A DNA stretch of 64,000 nucleotides from an uncultured Roseburia sp. (GCA_900550935.1 URUD01000002.1:62001-126000), one strand, 5' to 3'; positions 42,993 to 52,122 are shown, counted from the first letter of the stretch. Numbers and translations: made by a program. Notes: a model not told the origin generated them from the letters alone.

Positions 42993-43337
42993 TTAAATTG
43001 TCTTGATCGCCACGATCAGTTTCTTCTGGTATAACTGCATCTGTTTTAACTGTTCTCCGATCGTCTGATACTCTTCCTTTCGCAGATCCGAAACGACCGC
43101 AGAAGCACTCTGGAACATCCTGGAAAATCCAAGTGTCCCGGAAAGCCCCTTTAATGCATAGATCTGATCTAACACTTCTTTATAATCCGTCTTCTCATAT
43201 GCTGCTACCGCATCCTGTAAATGATGATCTTCCCCGTATTTTCTCAAATACTTTACATACAGCTCTTCTTTCCCAGCAAAATGCAGTACACCTGCTGTAT
43301 AATCAACTCCAACCTCTTTTAATGCTTCCCTTTTCAT
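42993..43337 (-). CDS. HPt-like domain protein with Tyr in place of the phospho-His
   Basis: The 114-residue all-helical protein looks like a stand-alone histidine phosphotransfer domain. The family block normally reads A-H-x-L-K-G-x-x-x-x-x-G; here it reads IYALKGLSGTLGF, so the phosphorylated His is Tyr. It cannot relay phosphate in the normal way and may act as a docking decoy or be degenerate. The ATG at 43337 is preferred over one nine codons upstream. No kinase or hybrid receiver gene is adjacent. Confidence 0.75.
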   Translation of the reverse strand: MKREALKEVGVDYTAGVLHFAGKEELYVKYLRKYGEDHHLQDAVAAYEKTDYKEVLDQIYALKGLSGTLGFSRMFQSASAVVSDLRKEEYQTIGEQLKQMQLYQKKLIVAIKTI

Positions 43338-43435
43338 ATAAACCACGCCCTTCTGTTCCTGCACATCACAACTACATCATTATTTTGAACGATACATGTG
43401 TTAGTGTCAAGAATTTTTCTTATTTCTTAGCGCTT

Positions 43436-43792
43436 TTATTTCTTCATCTTAGGCTGGAAGATCAGACTGGCAAGATAACCAAAGACCATCGCAGCCGAGA
43501 TACCAACCGCACTCGCCTTGAAACCTCCCATAAAAATACCGATAAATCCATTTTCATCGACTGCCTCTTTTACCCCTTTCCAGAGCACATTTCCAAAACC
43601 AAGGAGTGGAACCGATGCCCCTGCTCCTGCAAAGTCCACAAAAGGCTGATAAATCTGTAATGCCCCAAGCAATGCCCCAAGACAGACCAGACATACCATG
43701 ATCCGCCCCGGTAACATCTTTGTCTTTTCCATTAAGATCTGTACCAGTGCACAGATTGCCCCACCAACCCAGAATGCGTTGATATAATCCAT
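43436..43792 (-). CDS. spoVAE: Stage V sporulation protein AE (SpoVAEb type)
   Basis: The 118-residue membrane protein has three to four helices with AFWVGGAICALVQILMEKTK, LPGRIMVCLVCLGALLG, GAGASVPLLGFGNVLWKG and FMGGFKASAVGISAAMVFG. It forms part of the dipicolinic-acid channel of spores. It lies 45 bp after spoVAD in the same direction. GAGGG precedes the ATG. Confidence 0.93.
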   Translation of the reverse strand: MDYINAFWVGGAICALVQILMEKTKMLPGRIMVCLVCLGALLGALQIYQPFVDFAGAGASVPLLGFGNVLWKGVKEAVDENGFIGIFMGGFKASAVGISAAMVFGYLASLIFQPKMKK

Positions 43793-43837
43793 ATTCCCTC
43801 TTTCCGCATATCAGATATGCTAATCTTTTTATACACT

Positions 43838-44851
43838 TTAAGATACGTGTTCGATCACGACCGCATGCGCAATTCCTGGCACATTCCTGCCCTCATTAAA
43901 AGACACTGTAGAAAGCAGTGCCCCGGTCGGCACAAACAAGATCCTGTGATAAGTTCCATCCTCGACCTTTTTTAAAAAATGCGCACTCAATGTCACCGCC
44001 GAACATCCACAGCCGGAACCACCTGCCCCTGTCTTTTGCGCATCACTGTCATAGATCTCGATCCCACAGTCGGCATGGACTGTGCTTATGTCAAATCCCT
44101 TGTATTTTAACAGATCGATCAAAATCTCCTGCCCAATGCTTCCCAAATCTCCGGTAATGATCTTATCGTAGTCACTTACCCCTCTTTTAAAATCATTGAA
44201 ATTTGCCGCGATCACATCGGCTGCCGCCGGTGCCATGGCAGCCCCCATATTCATCGAATCCTTAATGCCATAGTCCACAATCTTTCCGGTCGTGATCCCT
44301 GTGATCCGCGCTTTGCTCCGTTTTGTGCCAAGTACATATGCCCCGCTTCCTGTGACCGTCCAGGTGGCAGATTTTGGTCTCTGATTGGCATATTCTAATG
44401 GAAAGCGGAACTGCTTTTCCGCACTTGCAAAATGAGACGATGTCATTGCAACCACATATTCCGCATAACCAGCCGCCACACACATCGCCCCGAGTGAAAG
44501 TGCCTCTCCACAGGTACTGCATGCCCCGTAAAGTCCAAACAGCGGCACCTTGGTATCCTGCAGGCCAAATGAGGTTGCAATATTCTGTCCTAACAGGTCT
44601 CCCGAAAACAGATAACGGATCTCCTCTGGTTTTAGCCCGGCTTTTCCGATCGCCATGGTAAATGCTTCCTTTTGCAGTGTACTCTCAGCCTCTTCCCATG
44701 TGTTCTGCCCGAACTTATCGTCCTCACCCACGACATCGAACTGCTTTCCAAGCGGCCCTTCCCCTTCTTTTTTCCCAACAATATTTGCACTGCTTATGAT
44801 ATATGGTGCTCTCTCAAATTGCAGACTCTGTTTTCCTACCTGAATCTCCAT
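43838..44851 (-). CDS. spoVAD: Stage V sporulation protein AD
   Basis: The 337-residue thiolase-fold protein binds dipicolinic acid and sits on the outer face of the spore inner membrane. It has GPLGKQFDVVGEDDKFGQ, FGLYGACSTCGEALSLGAMC, VAMTSSHFASAEKQFRFPLE and the C-terminal block AGGSGCGCSAVTLSAHFL. Upstream is a promoter-like site matching the forespore sigma-G consensus. The usual first gene of the set, spoVAC, is not here; the sequence upstream belongs to an opposing XRE gene. Confidence 0.95.
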   Translation of the reverse strand: MEIQVGKQSLQFERAPYIISSANIVGKKEGEGPLGKQFDVVGEDDKFGQNTWEEAESTLQKEAFTMAIGKAGLKPEEIRYLFSGDLLGQNIATSFGLQDTKVPLFGLYGACSTCGEALSLGAMCVAAGYAEYVVAMTSSHFASAEKQFRFPLEYANQRPKSATWTVTGSGAYVLGTKRSKARITGITTGKIVDYGIKDSMNMGAAMAPAAADVIAANFNDFKRGVSDYDKIITGDLGSIGQEILIDLLKYKGFDISTVHADCGIEIYDSDAQKTGAGGSGCGCSAVTLSAHFLKKVEDGTYHRILFVPTGALLSTVSFNEGRNVPGIAHAVVIEHVS

Positions 44852-44878
44852 CCTTTTTATCCCTTTCTACTTTTCTTT

Positions 44879-44907
44879 TAGTATGGATGTTTTTTTTCTT
44901 TTTATTC
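44879..44907 (-). promoter_or_regulatory. Candidate forespore sigma-G promoter for spoVAD-spoVAE
   Basis: On the minus strand GAATA (44903-44907) and CATACTA (44879-44885) are 17 bases apart. These match the known sigma-G pattern (GHATR and CATnHTA, spacer near 18). The -10 lies about 28 bp before the ATG. Confidence 0.6.
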
Positions 44908-44985
44908 CGGGCAGACTCATATTATGTGAATTTTTCCTATATTCTAAGATTTTATTTTGTGTATTTCTTACAACTACAGAATTGA

Positions 44986-45014
44986 TTGACGGCTAAAAAT
45001 TGGTAAGATATGAT
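44986..45014 (+). promoter_or_regulatory. Promoter of the XRE regulator gene
   Basis: TTGACG (44986-44991) and TATGAT (45009-45014) are 17 bases apart, 23 bp before the ATG. Confidence 0.72.
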
Positions 45015-45036
45015 ACATCTACGAGGTATTGATCAC

Positions 45037-45408
45037 ATGCGAAACGAATTTATTCCCAAAGCGTTAAAAGAATATCGTAAAAAAAATAATTATACGGTTA
45101 ATGACGTGTCTCTCCTGCTCCGGAAGCGTTCCCTGGAGGTTGCTCCAAAAACAATTTATGGGTGGGAAAGCGGACAGGCAAGCCCAAGTGCCGATATCCT
45201 TTTAACTCTCTGTGAAATTTATCACATAACAGATGTTCTCGGTTCATTTGGACACGGCTCAAGTAACGATTTCCAGCTTACAATGGAGGAACGTACCATG
45301 ATCGAAGCCTACCGCGCACATCCCGAATTACACGAAGCCGTGGATATTCTCCTGGGCTGTAGAAAACACAGTTCACCGGACAATCGCAACATGCGCCATC
45401 AGGCATAA
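45037..45408 (+). CDS. XRE-family helix-turn-helix regulator
   Basis: The 123-residue protein has an N-terminal HTH_3 domain (FIPKALKEYRKKNNYTVNDV, then KTIYGWESGQASPSADILLT) and a short C-terminal tail (LTMEERTMIEAYRAHPELHE) of the type often seen in Firmicute XRE regulators. No partner toxin or phage gene is nearby, so its targets are unknown. GAGGT precedes the ATG. It diverges from spoVAD and might affect that operon. Confidence 0.88.
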   Translation: MRNEFIPKALKEYRKKNNYTVNDVSLLLRKRSLEVAPKTIYGWESGQASPSADILLTLCEIYHITDVLGSFGHGSSNDFQLTMEERTMIEAYRAHPELHEAVDILLGCRKHSSPDNRNMRHQA

Positions 45409-45411
45409 ATA

Positions 45412-45447
45412 ATAGAATGTCCGCAGAGCGTACATTCTATATAAAAA
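45412..45447 (+). terminator. Hairpin after the XRE gene
   Basis: ATAGAATGT pairs with ACATTCTAT around an 11-base loop directly after the stop codon. It is followed by a second, stronger hairpin. Confidence 0.6.
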
Positions 45448-45488
45448 AAGACAATGAGAAACTTTTTTGTTTCCCATTGCCTTTTTTA
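45443..45488. terminator. Bidirectional terminator
   Basis: GACAATGAGAAAC pairs with GTTTCCCATTGCC with small mismatches. Seven A on the left and T residues on the right serve both the XRE and the opposing DUF1934 gene. Confidence 0.85.
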
Positions 45489-45929
45489 AATTCGGAACTC
45501 TCCTGCATCCTTTGATGTAATATTCATCGTGATACTGCAGTCTGCCATATGCTCGTAATTGACCTCAAGCTCATAGTCTACCTTAACCTCGATGTTGTGC
45601 TCACTCTCGCTGACCTCAACATTTCTGGCATCGATCCCGACTAAAAGACTGCCATATGGTGTGTAATAATAGCTGACGTTCTTTTTATTCTTCTCGAACA
45701 TCATATGCACATTCGTTGCACCGCGCTTGGTAATGTCTAACATGCTGTCATTTAGCTTGATGATATTCTTTGTAGGCTCTTTGATCCCCTCTATGACCTC
45801 ATCATAGATGATATAATGTTTTCCATTTTTTTTATAATAATCACCGCTTGTGATCACCTCGACCGGTTCATTGTCCGTATCTCCGGCAAACTGTAATCCG
45901 CTGATCTTTAAAATTACCTCTTTTGTCAT
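45486..45929 (-). CDS. DUF1934 (YwiB-like) calycin-type protein
   Basis: The 147-residue protein is mostly beta-strand, with VILKISGLQFAGDTDNEPVE, GDYYKKNGKHYIIYDEV and YYTPYGSLLVGIDARNVEV, and matches the DUF1934 lipocalin-like family found beside argS in many Firmicutes. Its ligand and role are unknown. GAAGGG lies before the ATG. It stands apart from spoIIR upstream with about 78 bp between them. Confidence 0.85.
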   Translation of the reverse strand: MTKEVILKISGLQFAGDTDNEPVEVITSGDYYKKNGKHYIIYDEVIEGIKEPTKNIIKLNDSMLDITKRGATNVHMMFEKNKKNVSYYYTPYGSLLVGIDARNVEVSESEHNIEVKVDYELEVNYEHMADCSITMNITSKDAGEFRI

Positions 45930-46007
45930 GTCTTACCCTTCATTACTTTCGTTTCTAAAACTCTGCTGCTCTTCCTATCTTACCTACTTTCCGGCAAAGT
46001 TTCAATA

Positions 46008-46649
46008 CTATTCTTCATTTCCGGCGGAAAGATCATTCAAAAAGGAAAGATACTTAAACTGCACTTTATAATTTCCCGAAGAAAGCACCTCCTTATATTC
46101 TTCCGGGGAAAGTACTTCTTCAAGCGATTCCTTGGCATCTTCCTCCACGACCTCATAGACACTTCCCGAAAAGCACATGTTCGGATACATCACACACCAC
46201 CAGTTATGACCGCATCCCGCACCGATGACAACCTCGAGTGCCTCATACGTTCCTGCCGGGAAGGTATATTCCCCATAAGATTTCACCGGAAATTTGACCT
46301 CTTTTACAAACGTTTCGACCGGATAATCATATCCTTCCTGCGCCACGACCTGTTCGGCAGTCTTACGGATCTTCGCTTCGTTTTCGGATATCACAGCCAG
46401 ACATTCCTTTTTGCTCGTCACTCCACACAGTTTTTCGGACATATAGCCACCAACGGCATCACGCACCTTTAATTTCAGTGTCTGATCCTCTTTCGTGTCA
46501 CTGTTTGCAATAACATGAAACCTCACAATTTTTTCTGCAATTTCCTGCTGCATCTGCTGTCTTTTTATGTACTCCATCCCAAGAAACAGGGTGGATAAGC
46601 CCAATAGAAGGAACAATCCCTCTATCAGCTTCTGCCTCCACTTTTCCAT
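46008..46649 (-). CDS. spoIIR: Stage II sporulation protein R
   Basis: The 213-residue protein is the forespore signal that triggers SpoIIGA to activate sigma-E in the mother cell. It has an N-terminal signal or anchor helix (LIEGLFLLLGLSTLFLGMEY), then the family core IVRFHVIANSDTKEDQTLKL, KVRDAV, and GAGCGHNWWCVMYPNMCF. The ATG at 46649 has AAAGGAG upstream; the longer frame would add 21 charged residues. It lies close behind the germinant receptor genes, with 67 bp between them. Confidence 0.94.
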   Translation of the reverse strand: MEKWRQKLIEGLFLLLGLSTLFLGMEYIKRQQMQQEIAEKIVRFHVIANSDTKEDQTLKLKVRDAVGGYMSEKLCGVTSKKECLAVISENEAKIRKTAEQVVAQEGYDYPVETFVKEVKFPVKSYGEYTFPAGTYEALEVVIGAGCGHNWWCVMYPNMCFSGSVYEVVEEDAKESLEEVLSPEEYKEVLSSGNYKVQFKYLSFLNDLSAGNEE

Positions 46650-46716
46650 TTTAAAACGCTCCTTTTTTGTTTTCTCCTTCCTATCCTTCCACAAATTTCC
46701 GGTCTTATTCACTTTT

Positions 46717-48750
46717 TTATAAATTTACCCAGGTGATCTCCACATGACAGACCACTTTTGTCCCATGTTCATATTGTGTTTCGTACATCGTCACCCAGTC
46801 ATACCATTCTCTTTTTTCCGCTCCGATCTTTTTGTAACTGTTTGTGATATCCACCGGTTTCTCCCTCTGTATCATTTCCTGCGCGATCTGGTTTAAATAG
46901 GTTTCACACATCCGTTCCAGTTCTCTTTTGCTGTAAAATTTTCCTGCCGGCTGTGCTACGACCTTTCCCTTACAGCGGACATACAACTCGATCACTTTCT
47001 CCTCACAGGTTCCGGAAAATGCGATCCGGTTTTGCGTTTCGGATAATTCCACGCCAAACCCGGGATCAAGCGATAACGTATACGTCCTCATCTTATTCTG
47101 GGCAAAAAAAGACAATCTTGCAGCCTCACTCTCACAGATCCCGACCGGCACGCCACGCCGCACCACATAGTATCTTTTTACAAGAAAACTGTCCTCTTCT
47201 CTTGCCACATAAGGAACATACAGTGTCTCCATCTTATTTTCCTGTTCCTCGTAGAGCATGCCAAGGGTCGGATAGACCTGTTTTTTCGCCTCCGATACAT
47301 TCTCAAACAGTTCCTCAAAATACGTTCCCGCCGACTCGCCCTCTTCGTTTTCTTCCATGATCTTTTCTGCATCCTCTGCAACAGCCACATAGGTATTGCG
47401 CGGTACTTCATTCTGGTTTTCCAAAAAGGAAAGCAGCTCCTTCCATCCCTTTTCGTCCTCGATCACACTCTGGTTTACCACCAGAAGTTTCAGATGGCTG
47501 TAATCAATCACGCGGTTTTTCCCCTCTGTGTTCTCCATCCATGTTACGCCGGCATTTGTGGCATCCGTAACAGCAGCCTCGAGCGGGAAATTCTTATCTT
47601 CCAGTTCAGCCGTACAACACCCCGAAAGAAACGGCAGACAGCATAGGAGGAAAAGCATGGCAGTTTTCTTTCCAATGCGCTTTTTGCATCCCAGCAACAG
47701 CAACGGGACAAGCACCAGAAACGGCGTCCCCACATAGCAGAGAAACTGCAGATACCATAGTTCCATCCATCCGTTCTTATAAAAAGAGACTGCAAGCAGA
47801 CATACCACTATCAGTACAACTGCATATGCCCACACGCTCTTTTTCCCGCCTGCCACACGGGTTAAGATCTTTCCACTGTAAAATACGGTACTGCCTAGCA
47901 GCGCATATAGTGTAAAAAACCAGATCCCGAACATGATCGCATCCGTCCGCTTTAGAAACCCGCCTGATACCTTTACTGTGCTCATCAGTGTAATGACCGC
48001 ATCTTCCATCCCGGCAAGCGCATTTCCGCCGAATATGCCAAGCAATACCAGATAGAGGATCAGATGGATGCCTGCCACGAAAAGCAGGGAAAGTTTTCCA
48101 CCGGATAGGATCTGTTCCTTATTTCTCCCATACGGCATCAAAAATAACACCAGAAACAAAAGAGCCAGGCAGGAAAAAAACGCATAACTGCCCATAAGCA
48201 GACCACTCCACTCTGTCGTAACGATCGGTGTCCAGTAATCCACATCAACCTCATCCCAGGTACAGACGATCATCAAAAACAATGGGATCAGTAAAAACCA
48301 GAACAAGAGCTCATAGATCCTTGCCCGTCCCTCAATGCCGCTGATCAACCCATATGCGGTCAGAAGGACGATGACAAATAGAACAAGATAAAAAGTCTCT
48401 TCCCTCAGTAAATGGCGCAATATGACCGCAGTAAACAGGTATGCCGTATAGCCTGCGAGCAGTAGCAGATAAATAAAATACCCCATCTGGATGATCCGCC
48501 CGAATACGCCCCCGCACTTCTGCTCTAAATACCCTGCAAAATCATTTCCGCCCATATCTTCCATCACACAGGATAACACCTTTAAAAACAGTCCCCCAAA
48601 CAGGGTTCCAAGCACTATGGCAAACACACCGTCCCGCCCGGCAGTCTGTGCCAGTACTGACGGTATCAGTAATGTGCTAAGCCCCAACAGGTCAAACGTC
48701 AACAGACGGAAGATCTGCCGCTCTGATATTTTTTGATTCTCTGAAAACAT
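46717..48750 (-). CDS. Spore germination receptor: GerB-type permease fused to GerC-type lipoprotein
   Basis: The 677-residue protein joins two normally separate germinant receptor subunits. Residues 1-365 are a GerB/GerKB-type transporter (ISERQIFRLLTFDLLGLSTL and about ten membrane segments, amino-acid permease fold). Residues from about 365 look like the start of a separate GerC lipoprotein: basic KKRIGKKTAM, hydrophobic LFLLCCLPFLSG and a lipobox Cys at residue 378 (SGCCTAEL). A Ger(x)C domain then runs to the end (REWYDWVTMYET near the C-terminus). The start at 48750 (MFSENQ) is chosen by similarity, since the longer frame is unlike GerB. The GerA-type partner gene ends 31 bp upstream. 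Confidence 0.85.
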   Translation of the reverse strand: MFSENQKISERQIFRLLTFDLLGLSTLLIPSVLAQTAGRDGVFAIVLGTLFGGLFLKVLSCVMEDMGGNDFAGYLEQKCGGVFGRIIQMGYFIYLLLLAGYTAYLFTAVILRHLLREETFYLVLFVIVLLTAYGLISGIEGRARIYELLFWFLLIPLFLMIVCTWDEVDVDYWTPIVTTEWSGLLMGSYAFFSCLALLFLVLFLMPYGRNKEQILSGGKLSLLFVAGIHLILYLVLLGIFGGNALAGMEDAVITLMSTVKVSGGFLKRTDAIMFGIWFFTLYALLGSTVFYSGKILTRVAGGKKSVWAYAVVLIVVCLLAVSFYKNGWMELWYLQFLCYVGTPFLVLVPLLLLGCKKRIGKKTAMLFLLCCLPFLSGCCTAELEDKNFPLEAAVTDATNAGVTWMENTEGKNRVIDYSHLKLLVVNQSVIEDEKGWKELLSFLENQNEVPRNTYVAVAEDAEKIMEENEEGESAGTYFEELFENVSEAKKQVYPTLGMLYEEQENKMETLYVPYVAREEDSFLVKRYYVVRRGVPVGICESEAARLSFFAQNKMRTYTLSLDPGFGVELSETQNRIAFSGTCEEKVIELYVRCKGKVVAQPAGKFYSKRELERMCETYLNQIAQEMIQREKPVDITNSYKKIGAEKREWYDWVTMYETQYEHGTKVVCHVEITWVNL

Positions 48751-48781
48751 CTCTCTTTCCCTCTTTTTCTCCTGGCATAAC

Positions 48782-50269
48782 CTATGACTTCCACCGGAGT
48801 TTTCTCCGTTTTTTCCGTTTCGCATAGACCGGACGCCACAGCAGTTTCCGTAAGGGCTGTCTGTATAACGCATCCCTCTCATCTTCATAATCGTTTAAGT
48901 CCGCTCCCACAAACGGCATCAGGTACGGAATGCCAAAGCTCTTTAAATGCGATAAATGGATGAGCACGGCGAGCAGCCCGGCTAACATTCCAAAGAATCC
49001 CAGCCATGCACACAGGGCAATAAAAAAGAATTTCAGTACCCGGAATGCCGTGGCAAATTCCTCATTTGGTATGGCAAATGAACACAGTGCCGTAAATGAA
49101 ATGACGATCACGACGATCGGACTGACCAGATTTGCCTCGACCGCTGCCTGTCCGATAATAAGACCTCCTACAATTCCTATTGTATTTCCCATCGCACCGG
49201 GCAGCCGCACACCCGCCTCCCGCAACAGTTCAAACGAGATCTCCATGATCAGCACCTCAATGACTGCCGGAAACGGAACCCCTCTTCTGGCATCGGCAAA
49301 GGACAGTAACAGCGTGGTCGGCAGGATCTGTGTGTGGAAATTTGTCACGGCAAGATAGAGTCCCGGGAGTGTCATTGCAAAAAACGATGCCACATAGCGG
49401 AGCATCCGCCCAAAGCTCGCGATCTCAAACCGGTTGTAATAATCATCACTTGTCCGGATAAACGAGTTATAATCGGTCGGCAGGATCAGTGCGACCGGTG
49501 AGTTATCCACAAGCAAAATGACTCTGCCCTCCAAAATCGACATTGCCGCCCGGTCCGGCCGCTCGGTTGTCTGAAACTGTGGAAAAGGCGAATACCACTT
49601 TTCCTCTGTGAGCTGCTCGATGACACCACTGTCTAACACGCCATCAATCTCAAACCCGTCCATCCTGCGCTCAATCTCTTTTAACAGTCCCGGATAAACC
49701 AGGTCATCCATATAAACCAGATAGACATTCGTGTTGGATCGGATCCCTGTCTTTAGCTGTTTGACCTTGACTTTGGGCGAGCGCACCCGTTTTCGGATCA
49801 GGGCCGCGTTCTGCTTGACCGAATCCGAAAATCCTTCGTTGGAACCTCGGATGACCTTTTCCGAATCCGCCTCGCTCAGACTCATCCTCGGGTATCCGTT
49901 ATCCGGTATCTTGACCGCCTGCGCAAATCCGTCCACAAACAGGATCGTCTCTCCGGTCAGAAGCCCGTCTGCCGCCTCCTCGATCGTAGAAAAAAAGGTA
50001 GCATCGGAAATGCCAAGTGCATTCTGTGAAAGTACGTCGTAGATTTCCTCCTTTTCTATCGTGCGGAGATATTTTAGCACCTCGCTGAGTGCGGAGGTTC
50101 CCATGTCCACAGATACCTCGATAAAGGTCAGGTAACAGGGCACATCCCCATTCTTTCCCAGATTCATCTGTTTCTTTTTTATGTCATCACATACGGAAAA
50201 CAATTTCTCCATATGTGCTATGTTTTCGCTTAAGCATGGTGTGATCTTTGTCTTTGTTTGTTCTCCCAT
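48782..50269 (-). CDS. Spore germination protein GerA/GerKA family
   Basis: The 495-residue A subunit of a germinant receptor has a cytoplasmic N-terminal half (ISDATFFSTIEEAADGLLTG, KQNAALIRKRVRSPKVKVKQ, then TGIRSNTNVYLVYMDDLV) and a membrane half with LEGRVILLVDNSPVALILPT, VTNFHTQILPTTLLLSFADA and LPGAMGNTIGIVGGLIIGQA. It ends in a basic tail. It pairs with the GerB-GerC fusion downstream, giving a complete A-B-C receptor from two genes. The ATG at 50269 has AAGGAG upstream. Confidence 0.95.
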   Translation of the reverse strand: MGEQTKTKITPCLSENIAHMEKLFSVCDDIKKKQMNLGKNGDVPCYLTFIEVSVDMGTSALSEVLKYLRTIEKEEIYDVLSQNALGISDATFFSTIEEAADGLLTGETILFVDGFAQAVKIPDNGYPRMSLSEADSEKVIRGSNEGFSDSVKQNAALIRKRVRSPKVKVKQLKTGIRSNTNVYLVYMDDLVYPGLLKEIERRMDGFEIDGVLDSGVIEQLTEEKWYSPFPQFQTTERPDRAAMSILEGRVILLVDNSPVALILPTDYNSFIRTSDDYYNRFEIASFGRMLRYVASFFAMTLPGLYLAVTNFHTQILPTTLLLSFADARRGVPFPAVIEVLIMEISFELLREAGVRLPGAMGNTIGIVGGLIIGQAAVEANLVSPIVVIVISFTALCSFAIPNEEFATAFRVLKFFFIALCAWLGFFGMLAGLLAVLIHLSHLKSFGIPYLMPFVGADLNDYEDERDALYRQPLRKLLWRPVYAKRKKRRKLRWKS

Positions 50270-50294
50270 CCCATTTCTCCTTGCTTTTTCCATG

Positions 50295-50329
50295 AAAAAA
50301 AAGAGGATAGACAAAGTGCCTATCCTCTT
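50295..50329 (-). terminator. Terminator after the GntR gene
   Basis: AAGAGGATAG pairs perfectly with CTATCCTCTT and seven or more T residues follow on the minus strand. It separates the GntR-ispE unit from the germination genes. Confidence 0.9.
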
Positions 50330-50363
50330 CTAGTTTCTACTGTTTTTCTTTTTTTATACACAA

Positions 50364-51050
50364 TTATTCCTGTTCACGGATGATTTCTTTGACCGCAACC
50401 ACCTGATTCTCCACATGACGATGCATTGCCGCAGTCACTTTTCCTTTATCCTTTGTCATCAGTCCCTCTACGATGTCGTTATGTTCCCGGATCAGGATCG
50501 GATAATTCTTCTCATCTTTTAAATATTCGATCCGGTAACGGTACATCTGTTCCCGTAGATTATTCAATATATTGACTAACTTTGGATTTCCTGTGGCATG
50601 ATAAATGATATCATGGAACTTCACATCCGCTTCCGCGATTTTTTTGACATTTCCGGTCTTTGTGAACTCCTCAAACTCGCGCATCGTCGTCTTCAACTCA
50701 TCTAACTGTTCTTCTGTCATTTCCTCGCACGCGATCGAAGCAGCAAGCTCATCTAATGCCTCTCTGACCTGAAGGACATCCTCCATATCCTTTTCCGTCA
50801 TTTTGGCAACTTCCGCACCTTTTCTTGGAATGGTTACAGCAAGTCCCTCCTGCTCTAACATCCGGATCGCCTCACGGATCGGAGTACGGCTGACACCTAA
50901 TTTTGCAGCAAGCTGCAGCTCCATCAAACGCTCTCCCGGCTTTAATTCACCCCTTAAGATTGCTTCGCGCAACGTATGAAAAACCACATCCCTTAACGGA
51001 AGATACGCATTCATATTCAGCGTTAAATCCTCTGTCTTTGTTTCCTCCAT
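50364..51050 (-). CDS. GntR-family (FCD/FadR type) regulator
   Basis: The 228-residue protein has a GntR winged helix (LREAILRGELKPGERLMELQ, then AAKLGVSRTPIREAIRMLEQ) and an all-helical FCD ligand domain (VLQVREALDELAASIACEEM, DVKFHDIIYHATGNPKL, HNDIVEGLMTKDKGKVTAAM). FCD regulators usually bind carboxylic acids. The targets are unknown. The ATG at 51050 has GGGAGGAAG upstream; an ATG at 51098 overlaps the ispE stop and is less likely. Confidence 0.92.
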   Translation of the reverse strand: MEETKTEDLTLNMNAYLPLRDVVFHTLREAILRGELKPGERLMELQLAAKLGVSRTPIREAIRMLEQEGLAVTIPRKGAEVAKMTEKDMEDVLQVREALDELAASIACEEMTEEQLDELKTTMREFEEFTKTGNVKKIAEADVKFHDIIYHATGNPKLVNILNNLREQMYRYRIEYLKDEKNYPILIREHNDIVEGLMTKDKGKVTAAMHRHVENQVVAVKEIIREQE

Positions 51051-51087
51051 CTCTTCCTCCCTGTTGTCTGAACCTCTCATTGTAACA

Positions 51088-51960
51088 TTATCTTGCATTG
51101 TTATAAATACTGGTCAGATAGACCTGTTTTGCCAGACCGGACTTACGCATCTTTTCATACGCACGTACTGCTGTCTCTTCTGTATCAAATAAGCCAAATA
51201 CCGTTGGTCCGCTTCCGCTCATCATCGCATTTAAGGCTCCCTGCTCTTTCATCAGATCCTTGATCTGTGCAATGACCGGATAATTTGGAATGGTAACGGT
51301 CTCTAAGATATTGCCCATGTCTGCTGCGATCTTTGGCAGATCTTTTGCCTCAATATCCGAAACCAGCGTATCAATATCAGGATGTACAATGCCCTCGTTT
51401 AATTTCAGATTTTCATAGACAAACTTTGTCGATACACTGATCTGAGGCTTGGCGATCAAAACCGGGCACTTCACCATCGGTGGCAGTGCGGTCAGTTTCT
51501 CCCCGATTCCCTCTGCAAGAGCCGTTCCACGCATAATGCAGTATGGAACATCCGCTCCGATCTTTACTCCGCGCTGCATCAGTTCCCCTTTGGAAAGTCC
51601 CAGTTCAAACATGCTGTTCATCCCGTATAACACTGCTGCCGCATCCGTACTTCCACCCGCCATACCGGCTGCAACCGGAATATGTTTGTGAAGCTTAACA
51701 TGAATGCCATCTTTAATGGAAAACTCGTCTTTTAATAGTTTTGCAGCTTTATAGACCAGATTATTCTCATTCGTCGGCAAAAAAGTCAGATTGGTCGTTA
51801 TGGTGATCTCATCTGCCTGTGTCTTCTTCATCTCCAGACGGTCAAACAGATGGATGGTCTGCATGACCATCTTTACCTCATGGTAACCATCCTCTCTTTT
51901 TCTTACCACATCTAATCCCAGATTTATTTTTGCAAGTGCTTTTACCGCTATCTCTTTCAT
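51088..51960 (-). CDS. ispE: 4-diphosphocytidyl-2-C-methyl-D-erythritol kinase
   Basis: The 290-residue GHMP kinase of the non-mevalonate isoprenoid pathway has the substrate region ALAKINLGLDVVRKREDGYH, the ATP-binding loop HIPVAAGMAGGSTDAAAVLY and the C-terminal ALNAMMSGSGPTVFGLFDT. The start at 51960 (MKEIAVKALAKINL) has GGAG upstream and matches family starts. Co-transcription with the downstream GntR gene is likely. Confidence 0.96.
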   Translation of the reverse strand: MKEIAVKALAKINLGLDVVRKREDGYHEVKMVMQTIHLFDRLEMKKTQADEITITTNLTFLPTNENNLVYKAAKLLKDEFSIKDGIHVKLHKHIPVAAGMAGGSTDAAAVLYGMNSMFELGLSKGELMQRGVKIGADVPYCIMRGTALAEGIGEKLTALPPMVKCPVLIAKPQISVSTKFVYENLKLNEGIVHPDIDTLVSDIEAKDLPKIAADMGNILETVTIPNYPVIAQIKDLMKEQGALNAMMSGSGPTVFGLFDTEETAVRAYEKMRKSGLAKQVYLTSIYNNAR

Positions 51961-52122
51961 ACTTACTCCACGCCCATACTGTATTTTGTATACAATGATA
52001 TTAGCATTTTCCCCCGGAAAGGTCAATTCTATATATAAAGTATTTTTCTCAAAAAGCCGATATAATCATTAGTAAAGCAGGGATGCAGAATAATTTATTA
52101 CCAATGGAATGGAGGAAACATT

